Source: Hericium rajendrae
Lineage: Eukaryota; Basidiomycota; Agaricomycetes; Russulales; Hericiaceae
Direction: 5' to 3'
Assembly: GCA_033439255.1 (NCBI GenBank)
Contig: CM065885.1
Coordinates: forward strand, 2,294,001-2,358,000
DNA length: 64,000 nucleotides
The stretch's first letter is position 1; each line of letters begins with the position of its first letter. The notes under the pieces are model-generated. The model was not told the origin of the DNA and did not search any database. It saw only the letters and a program-made list of their open reading frames with translations. A program made the translations under genes and the position numbers. This document shows, piece after piece, positions 44,741 through 54,559 of this stretch.

Positions 44741-45190
44741 CGAAGAACAGATTCTGCTGTAGCAGGATACGTGTTATATTTGAAAGGAGTGCGAAAGAAA
44801 TGTAGTATACTAGACGAACCGTAAACTGGCCACTAGAACGTCTCGACTACAAGCAGCGCAAAGTTTATAAAATTTGAAGGCAGCCAAGCGTTGCCAGTCT
44901 GCCACACGGCGAGGAAGTAGTCCGTTTAGAACGTGAGCGCGACGGTGCTAGCGACAATAACACGCACCGATATCTTGACAGACTCGACTTAGAACAAAAC
45001 GAAGTGAGAATCTTATCTAATCATACATATTCGAATAGCGGGCTGGGCGCCCTTTGTCGAGCTCGACCGGGCACGGACGAGCCCAAGCGCCCAATCGACA
45101 TCAACATCGATAATGCAGTTTCCAACCGTGAATTCGAACAATCTCGATTTCACTCGATACTACAACATTTTCTAGATATTCGTTATATCT
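44741..45190. other. Subterminal region of E, outer end
   Basis: 450 bp between the transposase start and the terminal repeat. No gene. It should hold the transposase promoter (minus strand) and binding sites. It contains a short repeated TTCGAACAATCTCGATTT / CGATTTCACTCGA tract that resembles the inner end only weakly. Confidence 0.45.
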
Positions 45191-45213
45191 GTCTAGAGTG
45201 GGTTTTCACTGGG
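45191..45213 (+). repeat. Terminal inverted repeat of E, right copy, outer end
   Basis: Ends GAGTGGGTTTTCACTGGG. The next 7 bp, TCTGCCG (45,214-45,220), are the inferred target duplication. The sequence after that continues as in the empty site at 60,058. Confidence 0.85.
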
Positions 45214-48200
45214 TCTGCCGTCCCGAGATATATTAGTGCGTGTGAACAGCCCGAGCTATTTATGAAGACGTACCACGCTGACGTTCAAATTGTAGACCTC
45301 AATATAATCTGTGGGTACTACTTATTTGTTCTGCTAGCTGACCGCTGACAGCGATGCCACGCAAAGCCATGCTCCTTTGCGAGCGTGTTTCGCATCCTTG
45401 TACGTGTGTTTCGACTGCGTTTTGCTGAAGTGTCCTGGTACTCATGTGGGCTTGCAGAAAACCGTGTTTTGACAACCAGATTCCAGGAGTCGGAGACCCG
45501 CGTCGAGCGGCGAGCACATTCGGAGGTTAAGCTTACGGAGCCGCAGTCGACATTGCACGTCGCCGCATGCTGGATGAAGCCCAGCGCGTGAATCTGGGCT
45601 TGCTGGTGAGTTGTTTCACGGTGAATAAGCCAAGTCGAATTTGTACTTACCTAGGCACTCAAAAACAGTCTTCTGAATCCTGAGGCCCAGGGCCCCGCAG
45701 CGAGCGGCAATGAGTGCTGGAAGGACAACGCATCAGCGTCAGCACGTTGCTGATAAAGACGACATGCGACTGGGTGAAGCCCAGTGCACCTTTGCCTCTT
45801 GGACGAAGACTATTGGTACGTCGTGATTAGCCCAATACACGTTATTCCTGTGCTGATGCTGCATAACTTCTTTAGCTCTTTCTGTATGCGTCTAGCCTGC
45901 GGTACATCCTGTCTTACATTTCTGGCATCCTAGTAAGTCCTTTTACATCAATTTTCAGCTCAGGAAAAGTCAGACTCGCCGTGACCTGCAAAGAGCCCCT
46001 TTCCCGTCCCCAGATTTCCAGGATTCAGGGCCTGCGCGGAGCAGCGGGCACGTCCCTAGGAGAAAGCCTCTGATCCGGGTGTCGACGGTTCCCGTTGATG
46101 CTCACCGCCCGCGCTGCGTGCATCAGGCGCAGCCCGATGTACGTCGTCGTTGCGTATGTTTTGCTGGGTCTTGGAGCTGCCGGGTAAGCAGTTTGTCTTG
46201 GAATCAGCCAAGGTGAACTCAGACTCACCGCGGCCCCTAGAGACTCGATTTTCGATGCCATTTTTCCAATTTTCAGTGCCCCGCGGTCCGGTCTGAAGGC
46301 GTAGCGCCACGGAGTGAACATCGACCGGCGGCCTGTATTGGATGCAGTCTATGTCGCGCGGATCCTGGTCTTCCCGCCACATGGCGCGCGGGAGAAGGGA
46401 ACTTGAATATGCGTGTGATGCCCTTTCTGGTGCATGGCACATTTGACCTTGCCTTTGCACTACTGGAGACCTACACTGTGCACCAGATCTGGGCGTGCTC
46501 GAACTGAGGCGGGAAAGATAAGTCCTGTGTTGCTGAAGGCCCGATCATTTTGCTTACCTTCGTGAATTCCCCGTGCTCCATCATATTCCCGTCACCTTCA
46601 TCCTCTCCCTATCGCCGTTGCTGCCTTCTAATCACTTCCGTCAAATCCCGCCGCTGCAGCCACTTTTCCCGCCCCGATACGGCCGTCGCTGTAAGAAGGC
46701 GGCATCGCGCCGGAGGGAGCGCACGCGACGTGAAGATGCGTATGACTCCGCATCTGCTGGACCGGCACCTTCTGTTGCGGGGATGGTAGCGGTTTGTGCA
46801 TGTCACAGGTCAGTCTTTCAGACATGCCTGGTTGGACGGAAACTCACCTTGTTCGAATCGCAGTCCTTCTCGCATGTGGTCTGCATGCCCGACTTCGCCG
46901 CCCTCCACCACGACGGAACCGCGTCTCGCGCACCGGAGGACAATGCCAAGGGTTTCATCGTCAAGTTCGATGCATGTTCGCGTGCCTGGATCCCATCCCC
47001 GCGGGAGCTCTTTGTCTTCACTTGCGCGCATTCCGTATCGTCTCGCTAACTGAGCGGCTGGGCAACAGGACTTGCTTTTCCACGTGTTCGCCGCTGGTGC
47101 GCTGTTATTCCCGTGCCGAGGAGACCGGGCGCGCAACTGACGGCGTCATCGTCAAGTTACCTGCCATGGTCAAGCTACACTGTTACTCAAAGGTCAGTGA
47201 ACTGTCGTTCATTGTATTTGTCATGTTTACTTACAATTTGCTTAAGTTCTTCGCTGGCTCCTCGTCCGTCGCTTGAGGATGTCTTCGTCAAGTGACTTCC
47301 CGTGCTGGCTTTGTGCTCGAGCTACAAGCCGAGCCTGAGAGTGAGTGGGCTGTCCTTCGTAACATGTCGTATTCTTGCTTACATTGGATACGGCATACTC
47401 CTGTTCCTCAGGAATTGTCTATGCGATGACCGAGCGCGTCATCGTCAAGTTACGCCGCCCCCATCTTATCGAATGCACGAAGCAACGATGCAGGGGTGGG
47501 GAAAGCGGCCGGATATCGTTGGCGGCAGTGGCTGCAGTAAGCCCGCATGGATGGCATGTGACGATATGCGATGTCTCCACGAGATCGCTGCAGGCGCGGG
47601 CGTGCATGTCCAAGTGCACCATCCCGAGACCAGGAGACGTCGCAATCGTGACGTTGCGATCAGCAGCGTGCACTCCTGTTCTACTCCGCCGTGCATCACC
47701 GGTAGCTTTGACGGGCGAGCGCGAGAGTGGTGGGCATAAAATGCGCCCGGCAATGAGTGAAATAGGGCAGAAGAGATATGCCTCGGCCGTGCAGACAGCA
47801 CCGAACAGTCGGTTGCATGTGATGCTGCCGATACTCATATGTTTCGTCAGGATCGGGTTGAGGCAGGACGGCGGCGATACCACGATGCGGTCACCCATCG
47901 CGAAGATGGCGCGCTGCGGGCTGGAACCAGACAGCCAGACGACGGCAGATTTAACTGTCCGAGCGCGCGAGTGGGGCAGCCCGACGTCCGCAGGCCCGGC
48001 TTCTCCCTTTCTGAATCACGTACGGACGGAACTCCCGATCAAGAGCGCACTGGGAGACGCACTGAGGGCGTCATCATCAAGTTATCCGCTACGGTGATAG
48101 CGCGTCGCCCGAGTGCTACAGCCAAGTCTAGACAGTGAGTGATCTATCTTCCAAAACAAGTCGTCTAGTCGCTTACCATGTGTCTGCATCCCCCGGTACC

Positions 48201-49081
48201 AGATCACCAGTCGCCCAAGGGCGTCATCGTCAAGTTACATCCTCCAGTGAAGCTGCGCTCTTTGCGCTTGCGTTGTCTGGGGCTTATAGATAGGTGATCC
48301 ATGATCCATTGTACTTTTCACATCACTTACCGCTTTGTTAGGTTCCTCGGTAACCCAAGGACGTTATCGTCAAGTTAAAGCCCGCGATCGGTACGCGCTC
48401 TTCGCACTCGCGCTACAGACCGAGTCTACAAAGTGAGTAAGCAGTCTTCCATAAAGCACTGTATGGATACTTACCGTGGAACCCGCTCGCTCGTTTCTCG
48501 AGGGTGTCATCGTCAATTAAACTGCACCATTCCTGTCGACCTGATTTGAATGTAGAACGGGGCAGGGGAACCGGCGGGGGAGGGGCAGGCGAAGCGGCGG
48601 GAGGTGGTTGACGACGGCGGCAGTAAGCCCGCAGAGACGTGTGACGGCGTGCGACGTTCCCGCGAGGTCGCATGGTGTGCGGGGCACACCGTTCCCGAGC
48701 GTTGAAGACGGGGTCGGCGCTCGGAAAGCAGGCGGTGAGGTGTGCTGCCGCCGTGCGTCCCTTCCGTCCTCGAGAGGTGGGCGTGAGAGCGACGGCGGTG
48801 CACTGGGACTGAGGGCGGTGAACTGGGACTGAGAACGGCGGCTGGAGCTGGAGCGGATCGGGTGTGTGTGAGGCGCTGCTGATGCTCGCCTTGTGCGCCT
48901 TCAGAGTCCGAGCCGGCGTGAAGGCGATCCCCTCGTGCGCCGTAATGGACGGGGATGAGGATGCTACGTGATGGTATGGGCTCGCTGTTCGCTGAGCTGG
49001 CCTCCGCCTTTCTGAATCGCGCTCACCGCTGATTCGTCGCGGCGTCGTCGTGTCGCAGGTCCTGTCCGCATCGTCGAGCAG
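45214..49081. repeat. Module array R1 (direct copy of R2)
   Basis: Matches 60,002-64,000 in the same orientation with spacing rising from 14,844 to 14,919 bp. The first part (to about 46,500) has modules in minus orientation. The second part (about 46,550-49,081) has plus-oriented modules of 150-280 bp. Each of the latter contains a GGCGTCATCGTCAAGTT box (about 46,945, 47,140, 47,435, 48,067, 48,211, 48,360, 48,502) and an intron-like piece that starts GTGAGT or GTCAGT, carries CTTAC near its end and finishes in AG. It could be a decayed tandem multi-exon gene or a satellite. I recognise no protein. Confidence 0.7.
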
Positions 49082-50059
49082 ATGACGGATGTTGAGGATC
49101 GACGGGGGAAGGCGATTGAGAGAGCGGCTTGATGCTCGCGAGACTGAGCTCGTGAGAGCTTCCAAGTGCGCCATCTGGATGCGTCGCGAGATCGATGTGG
49201 CTTGCAGACACTGTTTCGGCAGTATCATGGTTCTGGATAGCGATCGCGCCGTGCGAGAGGGCGCGGCTGCATGCGAAAACAAAAAAGACTGAGCATCAGC
49301 TCGCATGGGATAAGATGGTGCCAACATACGTGACAGTCGTCGCTGGTTGCGTCGACGCAGTGCTGGGTGCCGTTGATGGCGTCGGTCGCCGTCCGAGGAG
49401 AAGCGCGCATGCCCGTTGCCGGAGCTTTTGCTCACGTTCGCACACTGGGCGAGATGCGCCTGGCGATCCGACGCAGGACTATGGCCTCGACAGTCCGAGA
49501 GGCACTGCTGGTCGTCGTGTGAAGTGAGGCAGTGGATCGGGGGAGATTTAAGTGGAGAGGACTCACACGCACTTGAGCGGCGAACTCTGCGGGAAAGTCA
49601 AGGAAGCGCACGAACGTACCTGGCTGTCACGCAAAGCGGTCGCCGCCATCGATGCGACATCGCCGTCATTGATGTGCGGTGCTGCGAAACGATCCGGGTC
49701 GTGCTCGAGTTGGCTGCTGATGCCCGACATGGCGGGGAGCGGTTGAGTGCGCGCCGCGGCTCGCGACTCGGACTTCCGAAGTTGCTTCCGCGCATGCGCT
49801 TCGACTTTTGCTCTTTCGTGGGCGTCGGCTTGCTCTACGCATTGCGAGCAACACAAAAGTCAATTATATTGAGTCTACTACTACACAGTCTCGCACGTAC
49901 TACAACATCTCTGAAGGAGATGAGGGGTGGCGACGTCGAGCACGACGCATTATGCCCGCTGCGTCGAACGCCGCGGGTAGCGGGGATTCTCATGCAGAGG
50001 AGAACGGACTCACCATACTGCGCCATCCGGATGTGAGCGCACTCAGCGCCTGGAACCAC
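49082..50059. other. Transition between R1 and the eIF3a fragments
   Basis: Minus-strand frames such as RLNRLPPSILNIRHLLDDAD (about 49,090) and ADAHERAKVEAHARKQLRKS (about 49,820) are charged and may be more eIF3a coiled-coil, but broken. No firm gene. Confidence 0.35.
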
Positions 50060-50880
50060 TTAGATGTCTGCCGCTCCTCTATCGGCTCGAGGACGGCGCG
50101 GTGCAGGGCTGCGGAGACGGCGCTCAGGCGCGTGCACGCGTGGAGGGTGGCGCTGTCTTTCGGGGAGACTTCTTGCTGAAGGCGTCATTGACGATGGCGA
50201 GGCTGCCCACGGTGTGGTCGACGCGGATGCCGAGCTCGCCAGCATGCGCATATTCGACAATGTGGGCTTCGACTCGCAAAGAAAAGTTACGCACGGTGAT
50301 GTCAACCCTGAGATTGCCGTGCCCCTTCAAGCTCTGCGCCAGCTTCCTTGCCTGCTCGGTCCGGATGCTCTCAATCTCCTTCGTACGTTCCTGCTCGCAC
50401 CGTCTTACGTCCTCCTTACGACCACAAGGGCGCGACGGAGCTGCAGTGCCTTGTGCTCGGTGTTAGCCACCGCAACGAGCGGGCAATCTGCACCTGCCGC
50501 TCCTTCTGCGTCGGTGCCGGACTGAAAGAGAATTGTGCGGGGTCGTGGCGACGGCGCTCAGACGCGTACGAACCGTTGCCGAAGCAAACATCTGGGATGG
50601 CGGTGGTGTCTTCCGGGGAGATGGTAGAGGCGAAGGCGTCATGGTGTGGTCGACGCGTACGCCGAGCTCGCCGGCGCGCATATAGGTGACGATGCAGGCC
50701 TAGACCTGCTACTCGCTGTAGATGGAACTGGCGGTGTCGATGTCACGCAGCGGTTGAACGAGCTGGTGGAGGTTTGGGATTTTGATGGTGGATTAGACCT
50801 GGGCAAGCTGCAAGAGCAGGCGGGAGAGGAGGGCGCGCTGCAGGAAGGGCAGGTAGCGTCTGCGGGATTCGTACGACGCA
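50060..50880 (-). pseudogene. eIF3a (TIF32/RPG1) gene fragments, rearranged
   Basis: Minus strand. Reads RYLPFLQRALLSRLLLQLAQ, IKIPNLHQLVQPLRDIDTAS, ACIVTYMRAGELGVRVDH, VRTRLSAVATTPHNSLS, AEHKALQLRRALVV and IESIRTEQARKLAQSLKGHG. These match, in order, the PCI-domain end and the start of the coiled-coil of the large eIF3 subunit a, a translation initiation factor. Two TAG codons stand where Gln is expected after SSIYSE. After GHGNLRVDI the sequence returns to a second partial PCI copy (VEAHIVEYAHAGELGIRVDH, then RLSAVSAALHRAVL). It is thus a broken, partly duplicated fragment. Confidence 0.8.
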
Positions 50881-51071
50881 TCCCGGATAGATGGAGGGAG
50901 GCTTCGCCAGACTTCTGCAGCGAGGTAGGAAGAGAATTCGTCAAGTTCCGTTGCATCGTCGCCTTGGTGGTTCGGCGGTGACTGTGCGATCGTCCGTCGG
51001 GCTAGACAGTCCTTGAAGGTGTGATATTGGGATGACAATGCCATGATGGTATACAGATGAAGAGGTATCAA
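50881..51071 (-). other. Unknown coding-like piece fused to the eIF3a fragment
   Basis: The same open frame that continues into the eIF3a match begins ALSSQYHTFKDCLARRTIAQ and ELDEFSSYLAAEVWRSLPPS. This part does not fit eIF3a at that point, so it is probably another gene's exon joined by rearrangement. Family not recognised. Confidence 0.45.
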
Positions 51072-51545
51072 GGTGAAGAACTGTGTAGGTGTCTGACTGC
51101 ATGAGACGGAGGTGGACGCGCAGTGAAAGACTTGAATACTTAAGAAAACGTACCGGCGAAGAGCGATCTGGACAGTGGAATTCAGCGGGAAACGTCAGGA
51201 CAATTGGTGCATTGAAGCATTCATGCCTGCAAGATACTTAGACTATACTCACCTTCTGCGCGTTGATGATGTTGATGGATGCCGCACAGACACGCGTTCA
51301 CTATGATGGTCGTGTACTGAATATTTCAGGAATTTCGAAATGAGCGGGCAGGAGCGGGCGCCTGACATGTGCTTGGCTTGCCAAGCTGTCCGAAGTTGGG
51401 TACACACTCAGCCTTTATTCCGAGCCAGCAGCTGCACATCGACGCTGTGAGTGTACAAGCTCCCAAGAACAACCTAGACGGCGTACAAATCATTCATACT
51501 CTGCATTTCATGCTTTAATTTCTAACTTATCAATTTCCTGACTTC
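51072..51545. other. Upstream region of the WDR48-like gene
   Basis: About 470 bp. No gene. It presumably holds the native promoter of the WDR48 piece. No clear TATA box. Confidence 0.4.
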
Positions 51546-54144
51546 ATGGCACCAGCTCCGAGACGCAGAGTCTCATATCTCGTCCCTCCTCCCACAGATC
51601 CCGTTCCAGTCCTCCAATTACCCCCGCTCGGTGCCCCAAGATATGGAAAGATAGGACCGTTGCTTCAGCATTCCGAAGGAAGCCCGGATTCGCATGGAAC
51701 GTCGACACCGAGATGGACGCACTTCACGCGGCATCGTCTCGGGGTCGTCTCGCTCGCACTCGACACCTCCACACAGCTCGTCGGCAGACCCGCACCCGAG
51801 GGTATCCTGTACACAGGCGGACGCGATGGTCTTGTCATCTCCCGGGATCTGGGCATACCCATGAAACCTCGGACGCGCAAGTACGGCGCGCCGAGCAGCG
51901 ACACCATGCGTATGGCGTCTGGGCGGTGGGAGATGATGACGGGCTGGGCGGACGAGGTGATCGATGAAGAAGTTGAGGACGGCGAGGAGGGTCCGCGAAG
52001 CGACGGGGATATCCTGGGCGACGTGAAGGGGAGCGGGAAACGCAGGCGGACGAGCGCCGCAGCGGACGCGACTGCCATTCCGCTGGAGCAGCAGTGGGAG
52101 ACGGACTACGCTGCCTTCGAGGAAGGAAAGGTGCGTAGTCTTGCCATGGAGTTATGTCTTTTCTGGAGCAATTTTGGTTAGGCATCTCACTTCCGACAGT
52201 CCACGCAAATGCACTCGGATTGGGTAAACGATATCCTCCTAGCCAACCACAACCAGACCGTCGTGTCTGCCTCCTCCGATGGCTCGGTGAAGGCATGGAA
52301 TCCTCATGCCAGCACTGTTTCGGAGCCAAGTACTATCGGCATCCATAATGACTACGTACGCTGCCTCGGATATTGGTTCGTAAACATATTCTCCAGAGCT
52401 GCACCATATTGATGTGATAACCAGCCGCGAACAGAACTACGTCGCGTCTGGCTCGTTCGACCGCACTATCAAACTATGGGATCTGGGCCAGACCGCGTCC
52501 AAGGCGAAGCCAGAGCCTCTTATCACTCTGAACCCGCCAGAGTCATCCGGTCCTAAGTCATCTGTCTACGCATTGGCATTGGATCCACTTGGCCACACCA
52601 TTGTATCTGGCGGCCCTGAACGTGTTATCCGAATATGGGACCCACGCGCAGGTAAGAGAGTAGGGAAGCTGGTCGGACATACCGACAATATCCGCGCAAT
52701 TCTTGTGTCGGAAGACTCACGATATGTTCGTGTCTTAATTTGCTCATCGATGGTGAAGTCTCACCATTTTTTCCCTAGCTGCTTACTGCCTCAGCGGATG
52801 GTAAGTTTGCAAAGTAATAATTTTATCTTAAATTGAACACGCTTTTTAGCCTCTATTAAGTTGTGGTCACTTGCTTCTCATCGATGTCTCCATACCTTCA
52901 CTCACCATACAGATTCTGTGTGGTCTCTTTTTTCATCTCACCCGTCGCTCGAGATATTTTATTCCGGTGACAGATCCGGTTTCGTCACCAAAGTCGACGT
53001 CGAAGGCTGCGCGGACATGTCGGAAGGCGAGTGCGTCGTGATATGCCAGGACACCGATGAGATGGGCAATGCCGAAGGCATAAACAAGATGGTCGCTATG
53101 GATGACAACTTGGTATGGACCGCATCTGGAAACTCGAGTCTGAAGCGCTGGCGTGTTCCACCACGGCGCGCGATTCGCGCGGCGGCACTGACGGATCACA
53201 CTGAGGGAATGGAGACCCTGACCCCGCCAGAATCGCCTTTCAAATCGTCCTCATTCGGCCGCAAGTCTCACAGCATCGACGCATTCCGCTCGCGCCCGCG
53301 ATCCGTCACGATGGACAACACCCCGACGGTGTCTACGTCACCCTCGTATCGACCCCGACACGCCATCTCCATGAGCGCCACATTCACCGCAGCCGACCTG
53401 TCCGACCAAAGCCTCGATCCGCACGAAGGCAATGACACCTGGTACGGCATCCCGTTCGACAGCCTCGTCCGGCTCACCTCGCCGCACGACCCCTTCACGC
53501 CCTTCTCGCCCGTCTCGCGCGGCCGCGACACGGACGTCGCGACGCTCTACTCCGCCGCGTCCGTCATGTCCGTCCCGCGCGCGCCCCCGGTGCGCTCGCC
53601 GCTGCAGTCGATCTTCCCACAGGCGCAGGACGCAGCCGCCCGCGCGCCGAGCCCTGTGCACAGCGAGGCGCGGCACTCGCGCCTCGACGAGCCGCAGCAC
53701 GCATTCCGCAGCGCGCGCGCGGAGTTCGAGGAGCGCGAGATCGTCGCGGACGCAGTGCCGCTGCATACGACGCCGGACGAGGTCGTCGAGGGCGACAAGG
53801 GGCTCGTGCGCGCGGTGGTGCTGAATGATCGGATCCATGTGCTGACAGTGGACACGGCGGGCGAGGTCGCGGTGTGGGATATAGTCCGGGCGGTGTGTCT
53901 GGGGCGGTATCGCTGTCAGGATGTAGCCAGCGCCAGCTTTCGTGGCAGTTCGGGGAGCGGGGCGAGTTGTGGTGGGAAGGACCGGAGTCCAAGGGAGATG
54001 CTGGAGATCGTGCGGGAGAGGATTGAGGGCGAGCGCGACGCCGTATCGCACCAAGCCATGCGGCGCCCACAATCGGTCATATACATGGACCTTCAACGCA
54101 GAGGACTGTGCACCATCGCGTGGCAGCAGGGACAAGAGACGTGA
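51546..54144 (+). pseudogene. WDR48/UAF1-like WD40-repeat protein gene, C-terminus lost
   Basis: Five exons (51,546-52,130, 52,200-52,375, 52,425 to about 52,722, 52,779-52,800, 52,850-54,144). WD repeats are readable: [108 protein letters not shown] and [16 protein letters not shown] Ser/Pro linker and [29 protein letters not shown] follow. The family activates ubiquitin-specific proteases of the USP1/12/46 type. [14 protein letters not shown] marks the start of the family's C-terminal domain, but the gene is cut there at about 54,033 and continues into antisense adrenodoxin reductase sequence for 36 foreign residues. The rest looks intact, so it could still be expressed as a truncated protein. 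Confidence 0.85.
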
Positions 54145-54297
54145 CGCGACATAAAATGACGATGGTCCACCGCCAATGATGGCGAGCTTGATGGGGGGCA
54201 TGAAGCTGAAGCGCCGCGCGTCCTCGATCGCGCCGGCGACGCGGCTCTCGTTGTTCGTCTCGACTCCCTCAGATTGACACCGCCGATAACTCTTCAA
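54033..54297 (-). pseudogene. Adrenodoxin/ferredoxin-NADP reductase 5' fragment (FDXR/Arh1 family)
   Basis: Minus strand from the likely ATG at 54,201: MPPIKLAIIGGGPSSFYVAS, then [20 protein letters not shown]. The GGGPSSF loop binds FAD. The stretch is the N-terminus of the mitochondrial reductase that passes electrons from NADPH to ferredoxin for Fe-S and heme work. Only about 56 residues are left. At about 54,033 the sequence switches to the antisense of the WDR48 gene. An upstream in-frame part (VAGAIEDARRFSF) may be remains of a presequence. Confidence 0.85.
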
Positions 54298-54520
54298 CTT
54301 AGTCGTTTTCCTATTCTTTAAGGACCCCGCAGAACCCAGTTGTAGGCTTCGACTTGGTCGTTTTCCTAGTACTTAAAGCACCAAGGGGAGTGCGACTTGG
54401 TCGTTTTCGCGCTGCTCTCCTTTGTGTGCTCGACTTGTCGTTTTCACGCTCTCTCCCTTTGTAAGTGCGACTTTGCCGTTTTCACTCGCTCCCCTTGGTG
54501 GACTTGGCCGTTTTTTTCTG
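54290..54520. repeat. Degenerate repeat ACTTGGTCGTTTTC, six copies
   Basis: Copies near 54,298, 54,352, 54,393, 54,430, 54,469 and 54,502, spaced 33-54 bp, mostly as CGACTTGGTCGTTTTC with one or two changes. Confidence 0.75.
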
Positions 54521-54559
54521 TCTTCTTTCTATTTCTACTTGCACGATTTCGCCCTTCGC

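Larger units (their letters stand above)
12815..45213 (+). mobile_element. Element E, right copy (Plavaka-like DNA transposon, end to end, with nested LTR element)
   Basis: This copy is bounded by an inverted terminal repeat of about 23 bp. The right end reads GAGTGGGTTTTCACTGGG (to 45,213) and the left end is the mirror, CCCAGTGGAAACCCACTC (from 12,815). Subtracting the nested retroelement and its 5-bp duplication leaves about 13.4 kb. In order it carries accessory gene 1 (-), a possible small exon (+), accessory gene 2 (+, interrupted by the retroelement), the captured glutamate dehydrogenase piece (-), a 151-bp tandem repeat, a TET/JBP-like dioxygenase gene (+) and the transposase (-). The right flank begins TCTGCCG. 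The same 7 bp abut the left copy's terminus, and the empty site at 60,058 has them once, so a 7-bp target duplication is inferred. The transposase identifies the family as Plavaka, a CACTA-related lineage common in mushrooms. Confidence 0.85.
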
